Source of the DNA: Linanthus parryae
Lineage: Eukaryota > Streptophyta > Magnoliopsida > Ericales > Polemoniaceae
NCBI GenBank assembly: GCA_023055425.1
Contig: JALGPY010000002.1
Coordinates: 49,313,321 to 49,377,320 of the forward strand
Direction of reading: 5' to 3'
Length of the DNA stretch: 64,000 bases
The notes under the pieces are model-generated. The model was not told where the DNA came from, made no database searches, and saw only the letters and a list, made by a program, of their open reading frames with translations. This document shows, in pieces, positions 57,219-64,000 of this stretch; within the stretch, counting starts at the first letter, position 1, and each line of letters begins with the position of its first letter. Position numbers and translations under genes: made by a program.

Positions 57219-58468
57219 TGCAACACCCCTTGGTTCCCAGACTTTCCGTTCCGGACCAGAGAGCCCGGGTGGGTGCTACTACATATGAAATGGCGGAAAT
57301 CGAGAACAAACACTGTCATAGTTATCTATTACATACTTTAGAACAAACTTACATTGACTTGTACATTATACAAAAGATCCATATTGTCTAGAGTTCATCT
57401 TTACTAAGTGTGCGGATAAATACTAGATGAATGTCGAATCCCGCTACCCCATAATCCAGCTCCTAAGACCTGCGGGGGAAAGAAAACAAAAGCTGCAGTT
57501 TTTCTAAAGTCAGCAATGAAATACTGAGTGAGTAACACCCAAGCACGTAAATCGGATACGAGGTATTTTGACTCAAGTAGCAAATCATAAATGGATGAAG
57601 AGTAAATATTTCACAAATATTTAACTTCAAATATAGATACAGCGGAAGTAAAGACAGTGGAATAGTGAGACATTCACGAGTTCTTGTAAATTTTCCAGTA
57701 AACTTCCAATAATCATAATTAAATCCATATCCAATATCCAAACCCTTTTAATATCAATATTTCCATTTCCATTAATATCCAATATCCAAACCATGAAATC
57801 CATTAGTTGATACGGGGAAGAATAATCCATCACAAGCATCCAAGACCTTAAGTGTCGGCACCCCCCTAAGACTTCTTGCGGCCAGAGAGGTGAGTGCATG
57901 GAGCGACCCGGCAGGTTGCGACCGGGTTAAAGTACACAGGCCGAGTGGACGAAGCCAACACGACAATAATAATCACAGGCCGAGTGGACGAAGCCAACAC
58001 GACAATAATAATCACAGGCCGAGTGGCTAAAGCCAACACGACAATAAGTTTTCCCCCGCACAACTCTTTCCACTTTACGTTATTACGCATTATTATTTTC
58101 ATGTGTCATTTTAAAGAAAATATCTCAACACAATCCAAATCTCAAGTAAAGCATGTATGTCATAAAACACATTTTGAGACAAATTATAAAATCATATTTT
58201 GACACGAAAGAAGCTGGGCGCGCTAGACTTGGCATGTTTACTCACCTTGATAATACAGCAAATATCACGTCGGCTTTCATAGGTAGAGGTAACCTTCGTC
58301 TATAAAATCGTCACCTACAGTTATAATTTCTAAATCAATCACAAGTCCAAGTATGATTTGTGAAACGCTAAATTCCTAACAAGTCTCATTTTCCCATAAC
58401 CCCATTAATTAATATTATACAATATTTATATAATAAACCGGTGACGTAAGCAACATCTATATGTACAC

Positions 58469-58503
<35 letters not shown>

Positions 58504-59994
58504 TTATTTATTTATTTTCCTCATAGAAAATCACTACTTATATAAATACTAGCTCTTTAAAATTATTAAGTAAGAAATCACATATTAAATTTATATACTC
58601 TCATAATTATAAAATATTAATTTATTATACAACACATTTATTTTTAGGTGACTACAACATTTAATTCCAACTAATTTAATTATTGATAATTATTTATTAT
58701 AAGATGTACATCATATTAAAGGATTAAATCCATAAATAAATCTCACAAAATATTTATTCAAAGAGAACAAGTGTTTAGCCACACATAATTATAACTTTAT
58801 TTTGGAGAAATAATTTCTAATATCTACAAATATTAATCAAGTTTTTATCTATTTATAAATAAAGGAGTTTTATTAAAAGTTATTTTCCTATTTAACTTCC
58901 TAACTTATTTGTGTTAGCAATATTAAGCAAATAACATATTTTACTCAAAACACTAGTTTATAAGCATTTAGAAAATATTTATTTAATAACATATATTTTT
59001 AGTTTGCTTATTTTCCAAGAGAAATCAACAATATCGTATATTAAATAACTCCTACATAATTTTAAATAGCCAATTTTCTTTTACATAATTAAAATATTAT
59101 TTAGAAATGTTAGGAAATAATTTTAAAATAAAAATAGCATGTTTGATTTTATAGTTTATATGCAGTTTATATAAACAATAACTGAAACCCCCAAGTTCTA
59201 ATAAAAGACACATAATGACCCCCTACTAACAAATAACAGTTTGGTATGTGACATATTCTACCCTTAAAGTTTCTGAAACTACACTTTAACCCCTATTTCA
59301 AGAACACATAACACCCAATCGATCCAAGTTCGGATTTAGCCATTAAAATTGCAGTTTGTTTATCAAAAACGAATCAGAGGAGGATTTAGAAGTTACCCAC
59401 ACCAAAAATCGCGAAAAAAGGTTGAGAATTGGGTCCGATTAAGGTTGTCGTCGAGGTGGCCGGCGGTGATGAACGATTCCGGCAACTCCGGCATTGTTAG
59501 CTCCGATTGTTGGCGTTTATAGGTTTCTTTGACCTCCAGGAGTCGAATGGCACCGATTTCAGCAAGTGGGTGCATCGGATTCGGAGAGTTCGAGCTCTCG
59601 CCGACGTTAATGACGTAGCCGGCAACGGTGAGGCTCGACGGGACCTTTTTGGGTCTTCTTGTCCTCATATGAGGCCTCCACACGTTGGGTCGGACCTCAG
59701 GGAGTCAATCGGGACCAATAATAGGGGGTGGGTGTGTGAGCTTCGTCGGTCGCCCACTTTGCCGGCGGTGATGGTGTCGGCGGCGATGGCGGGTCCGGGT
59801 GGTTTCGCAGCGATTTGCTGCTGTTATTTCTTCTCCTCTGATCGAAACAGAGAGGAGAGGCGAAATTGGGGTCCAATTGAGGGAAAGAGAGGGAGATGAC
59901 AGTGGGGGTTGTGGTGGCTTTGTTCGTCGGAGGCGGCAGTGGCTTCACCGCCGCTGCTGCTTCTGCTGCTCTTCGCCGGGGGAAACAGGGAAGA

Positions 59995-60029
<35 letters not shown>

Positions 60030-60602
60030 CAGAGAGATCATGGGGTGGTGAGGGAGAGATTGATGTGGCTGATGATGGTGGCGTCATCGACGGGGGAGGC
60101 AGCGGTTTTGCCGCTGCTGTTGCTTCCTCTGTTTTCATCGGGCAGAACAGGGGAAAGGGAGAGGGAGACAGAGAGAGGCAGAGAGGTGGAGGAGGAGGAA
60201 GTGGTGGTGGTGTTGCCGGAGGGGGTGATGGTGCTGGTGGTAGTGGTGGCGACGAGTGAGAAGAGGGAGGGCTGGTGTTGTTTTTGAAGGAGAAGGTAAA
60301 GAAGAAGACAGTAGTCTTCTTGTTTTTTGGGAGATCAACGACAGATGGGTTGAGTAACTAGGTGTAGAAACTCTTCTTAAAATATTTTATTATTTTAATT
60401 ACTTATTCATTTTTATTCTTGGTTTATTAATTAGTTCACTTATATTTATTTATCCTTTAAGTATTTGACTTTCTTCAAACTACAACTACCACCCTCCTAA
60501 AATAACTAGTATATCTTTTCTTAAACTACAAATTTCTCCCCAATTCACATTTAAAATTCACGAATAGCTATTAATTTACCCGTATAAAAACGGGGTATTA
60601 CA
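57219..60602 (-). repeat. Chromovirus-type LTR (about 3.4 kb)
   Basis: Starts TGCAACACCCC and ends GGGGTATTACA on plus, the same terminal pattern as the giant LTRs at 27324-33931. A minus-strand purine tract (60606-60613) and the GCTTCGTCCTCGAAGC motif (60622-60637) lie just inside. A three-copy 39-bp tandem repeat occurs at 57935-58047, a (TTTA)n tract near 58463-58518, and GA/GGT-rich low-complexity sequence at 59990-60260. No second LTR is found in the window. Confidence 0.8.
57935..58047. repeat. 39-bp tandem repeat, three copies
   Basis: Units begin CACAGGCCGAGTGG at 57935, 57974 and 58013; the third is partly diverged (GGCTAAAG for GGACGAAG). Located in the LTR at about the same relative place as the 68-bp tandem pair in the giant LTRs. 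Confidence 0.88.
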
Positions 60603-60861
60603 AACTTCCCCCCTTAAATAAAGCTTCGTCCTCGAAGCGCAAACCAACTAACCCACGTAATGCTAATATAAGATTTTATATCTATTGGAACAGCCAATCC
60701 ACGTCAACCACTTCACATAATATTATCTGTAGAAATAGTCACCTCAAACAATATATTAATTAATTTTATTGCTATCTAGTTCAATGCAGCACGAGGACTG
60801 AGGTCACGAAAATTAAAGGGTTACATTCCTCTCCCCCTTAGAGGAGTGACGTCCTCGGAAC
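60603..60861 (-). other. Two stacked LTR/polypurine boundaries on minus
   Basis: One boundary at 60602/60603 belongs to the 57219-60602 LTR. A second lies at 60825/60826: on minus, a purine tract (60841-60826) is followed by TGTAACCC, an LTR start. The ~185 bases between about 60640 and 60825 could be the beginning of a second element's 3' LTR. Confidence 0.55.
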
Positions 60862-61205
60862 TCAGTTATCTTCGTCAAAGAGGTGCGAATACTTCTTTCT
60901 CATTTCATCCTCCGCTTCCCAAGTAGCCTCTTCCGTCTGATGGTTCGTCCACAAAACTTTCACTAGCTTAACGTTCTTGGTACGCGTGTCTCTTGTTTTA
61001 GCATCGAGGATCTTGACATGATGCTCTTCATATGTCAAACACGGGTCTAACTCAATTGGTTTGGGGTCCAACAAGTGGGATGGGTCAGGTACATACTTAT
61101 TTATTTGCGACTCGTGAAAGATATTGTATACCCGTCCGAAATACGAAGGTAGGTCTCACCGGTACGCAACTTCTCTAATTCTCTCCAGAATGTCATAGGG
61201 CCTGA
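60862..61205 (-). pseudogene. Chromovirus pol 3' end (integrase C-terminus and chromodomain)
   Basis: 60862-61074 on minus reads LLDPKPIELDPCLTYEE, then VLWTNHQTEEATWEAEDEMR and KKYSHLFDEDN before a stop. This is the C-terminal chromodomain-like block of Ty3/gypsy chromoviruses, which targets integration to chromatin. Upstream (to about 61205) degraded GPYDILERI-type integrase sequence continues with frameshifts. No RT or protease remains. It directly precedes the purine tract at 60826-60841, so it belongs to the second of the stacked elements. Confidence 0.78.
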
Positions 61206-62459
61206 TGTAACAATAGTATCTTATCAGACACCAAGCACTTAAATTATCATAAGAAAAGTTTTAGGAGATGTCGTTTAAGACTTCTTAATAACACGATTCT
61301 TCTTACTCTTTAGAATTTAGCTTCCGACCCGAGATTTGTAACATTAACCAAAATTCTCAAAATTTCTGCGATAAATTACTAAAGAAAATGTGATACTGAA
61401 GATCAAACTCCCAAGCTATGGGTTAAGATTCAGACAACCCTTGCGAATCTTGACTTAAACCTGAGTGGAAAGCTCCAAACCATGAATTTAATATCAAGAC
61501 TTCAAATGGAGAATTTATGAAGAACATATATATTATAAGGAAGGAAACTTAACCTACCCCAAGTATATCGTTCAGTTATATCACTCCAAACAACTCGTAA
61601 AGGATTACCAATTCACACATTACTGAGATCCTTGACCACACCAACATAGCAGGTTGATCATCTGAAATTTAGTCTAACTTTCAAGGTCTCTTCGAATTTT
61701 CTCCACCATTCTTAGTTGAAAGGTCCACTCATCTTTACATTTGTTTTCCTAATAACTGGGTCGATTTGCCTAGGTTAGCGGGTATAGAACTGTCTAGATC
61801 GCTTACCTTTAGGTTCCTTCGTTTGTGGTATCACATGAGTCTGCTCGTCGTGTCGATGTTGTCAAAGTGATTACTTCCTATCGATCGTAATTCTAGTCCT
61901 CTCTACAAGTCACATTGTGGTAAGTTGGTTCTTATTTGGGTTTTTTTCTTATTTCATCTGTATTACTAGAAACCTTAACTATCTCTATGATTTCTATCAC
62001 TGATAAGGATGTCTGATTCATGACTCTTTATGGATTTGTAAACGTGTGATCTATCAGTCTTGCTCTCTACGCCATAATCTTATTCTATCTACTAATATAT
62101 ATCATATAATAGAACACATAACATATCGTGTGTATATAAGCATGTAATGTGGCACGTGGGACATATCCATTGGTATGCTATCATACAAACAAAGATTTTC
62201 ACGTAAGTTTTCTACTATAAATCTTTCCTCTTCCTTCAAAAATAACTTTGGCCCAAATTGGGCAATCAAATATGTGATTCTACTATGTGGTCATGTCAAA
62301 TTCTTAAATCAATTTATCTGAGCAAGCCTGCCTGGTTATCACAATATCGTGACCTCAATAATATGTTAACATACTTCTCATTATATCCTTGCCTTTCATC
62401 AAATGTTCATACTAGCACATAATCATATACACCTCATATCATGTATTCTAGTCACTGTA
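61206..62459. other. No gene seen
   Basis: AT-rich sequence without a supported ORF on either strand. It may hide degraded chromovirus or copia A interior, but no motif is convincing. Confidence 0.4.
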
Positions 62460-62590
62460 AACATTTTGTGGAAAGTCGAATATTCAAGCTAGTAGAGATT
62501 TTTAACTATATGGCTGATATTTTGTGCAAATTTGTTACTAAACTATCTACTCCTGAAGTTTATAACTATGTCTTAAGACCATTTTGAAGC
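62460..62590 (+). pseudogene. Possible copia RNase H / C-terminal remnant
   Basis: One plus frame reads NYMADILCKFVTKLSTPEVY before a stop near 62585, then a purine-rich CTCAAGGGAGG that resembles a polypurine tract. This resembles the end of a copia polyprotein (ADILTK...) and would be the far end of copia A. Weak and short; no LTR follows recognisably. Confidence 0.35.
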
Positions 62591-62599
62591 AAAATTTCT

Positions 62600-64000
62600 C
62601 AAGGGAGGTTTTTCTATGAGTCTAGTACTTGGGAATACCTGAGATAATATTTCAATGACCAATTGTTGCTCAAAGAGGAAATTTAATAATTTTTTTTTTT
62701 TTTTTTTATCCACGTGATCATAACCCATATCTTCCACCTAGTGTTTTACTCAAATCCCAGATAATGCTATTCATCAAGACTCTTCATATCCCAAATTTAT
62801 CACTTGATTTTTAATTGATGATTCACGGGAATTTAGTCTTGAAATACTGACTGACATCCAACCGGGTCTCCAAACGTAAAGCTATAATATGTCTCCATAC
62901 GTAGAGCGGTAATATGTCTCCAAACATGTCATTAAACGTAAAGCTATAATATGTCTCCAACTCTTATACGAACTCCAACCTTTTATTATTATTTTATTTC
63001 TTAGAAATGTATACTAACATTTCCATAAGTGCATACCACACCTCATAAGCTGAACAACACGATATTGAAGAACGTACAATATGCCCTTTTTAACAAAACG
63101 TTAGAACCTCAGAGTGGCATACGCGTAGCATAATAATCCACATATCCTAATTGTGAGAAAACATCGTAACAATACTCCAAGTATTTATTAGTGTTGAGAT
63201 AGTTAGTAAATAAAAAATTCTAAAATTTATCATAGTAGAAAAATAACTCCCGAGTCATCGCTATGACATAACAAATTCCAAAAGTTGACTTTTAAAATAT
63301 GAGTTAAAACCTGTAAATAATCCTCAGACCAAAACTTTAACATTAAGGTAACACCGAATTTGAAACGTTAGAATAAACCAGCCTAGATATTTCATAAGGA
63401 ACATCTAAATCTTGTAGACGATCACCAGGGGACCAACAATATTTGTTCAAATTTTAAATATTATTCTTTCCAAGTGAGTACTATATCCCCAAAAGCAAGA
63501 CATATCCGAATGGACATTCTGATCCTCATGCAATATCAAGGTGCATAGAATCCAGTTAATGCCTAACGCAGCTAATTATCTTCAGGGCCTCCAAATCATT
63601 TATGACGAATTAGTCTAGATTTGTCTTCAGAGCACAACTCATGGACAAGTAAAATCAAATTAGCCATCAAAACTATCTAATAATTAAGACTATCAGATTC
63701 TATTTAAAATGCGTCGAACGCTTGACAGGTGGAGTTCCTAGTTACCTGTCCTAGGTGTGGGTGGGTGGGAACATCCTCAACCGTTTATAAGATAACTCAA
63801 TTCGATCATCCGAAATATCTCATTCTTGTCCCTAACTCCGAATTACTACCCCAACTAATACTTCGAATACGTTATCAAATTCTATACAAATATAACTAAT
63901 GAAACTAGGGTTCACGCGTCAAATATCTTAGCATTCCTGTTAAATCTTTTAAGCTCAGAGTCTCCTACAGTCGAAATTTGATACTTCCCTTAGGATTTCA
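62600..64000. other. Right edge, no gene seen; degenerate tandem repeat
   Basis: AT-rich, T run near 62691-62708. At about 62866-62961 a short unit (AAACGTAAAGCTATAATATG plus TCTCC) recurs three to four times in degenerate form. No coding sequence is supported. Confidence 0.45.

Larger units (their letters stand above)
25304..62600 (+). mobile_element. Copia A: old, degraded copia element hosting later insertions
   Basis: Fragments of one copia polyprotein run in order along the plus strand, separated by younger elements whose target duplications fall in copia A sequence: gag (25322-26175), gag C-terminus (41259-41456), protease/pre-integrase (55133-55676), an inverted integrase (55677-56834), linker and RT start (56835-57218), and a weak possible RNase H end (about 62460-62590). 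Stops and frameshifts are scattered throughout. No 3' LTR could be paired with a 5' LTR, so the outer limits are uncertain. Confidence 0.7.

Noticed and set aside
59507..60287. ORFs of 100-160 codons on both strands at 59.5-60.3 kb
   Set aside because: Low-complexity GA/GGT repeats in the chromovirus-type LTR; strands overlap and none has a domain.
62600..64000. 3' LTR of copia A
   Set aside because: No sequence here matches the region before the copia A primer-binding-like site at 25305.
1..64000. tRNA or rRNA genes
   Set aside because: No complete cloverleaf or rRNA segment recognised; strings resembling tRNA 3' ends are retroelement primer-binding sites.

Overview
The window is plant nuclear DNA, most likely from a eudicot (inferred only from the retroelement families and the NLR gene). 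It holds one recognisable host gene, a CC-NBS-LRR (NLR) disease-resistance gene on the minus strand at 8706-18077. Almost everything else is transposable elements, several nested in one another. No rRNA, tRNA, CRISPR array or operon was found.

Left part (1-8705): a nearly intact Ty1/copia element at 153-5467 (TSD ATTCA; gag has one stop, and there is a frameshift before pol). A Tc1/mariner-like non-autonomous element follows at 5983-6941, then a Tourist-like MITE at 7451-7783 (TSD TTA).

NLR part (8706-20624): three exons encode a Rx-type coiled coil, NB-ARC and LRRs. The third exon is cut between A and T in one codon by a 2.8-kb Helitron (10466-13278). Its TC start, 3' hairpin and CTAG end are visible, and the reading frame closes perfectly once it is removed. 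Intron 2 also carries a TRIM-like element (13997-14594). A 2.4-kb non-autonomous LTR element (18231-20619, TSD TTTAC) sits about 150 bp upstream of the NLR start codon.

Spacer 20625-25300: no gene seen. It contains a (TA)n tract and a hAT-type MITE at 24352-24809 with a perfect 8-bp TSD (GTTTCGGT).

Nested retrotransposon block (25304-about 62600): the scaffold is an old, broken copia element ('copia A'). Into its gag went 'copia B' (26176-41258, TSD CTTAT), whose own 5' LTR was split by a strange element with 3.03-kb LTRs around only 541 bp of non-coding interior (27324-33931, TSD GAGAC). A further insertion in copia A is a very young 13.7-kb Athila-like Ty3/gypsy element (41457-55132, TSD GAACC) with an intact 1802-codon gag-pol, a second 611-codon ORF and sixteen copies of the palindrome TGCGTATATACGCA or close variants. 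The integrase part of copia A is inverted with duplicated ends. A minus-strand chromovirus-type LTR (57219-60602) and a chromodomain-bearing pol remnant follow. The last 3 kb is AT-rich with no supported gene.

Most notable: the codon-precise Helitron knockout of an otherwise open NLR, the palindrome arrays of the Athila-like element, and the giant-LTR/miniature-interior element. Splice sites, insertion order and LTR similarity were read by eye.
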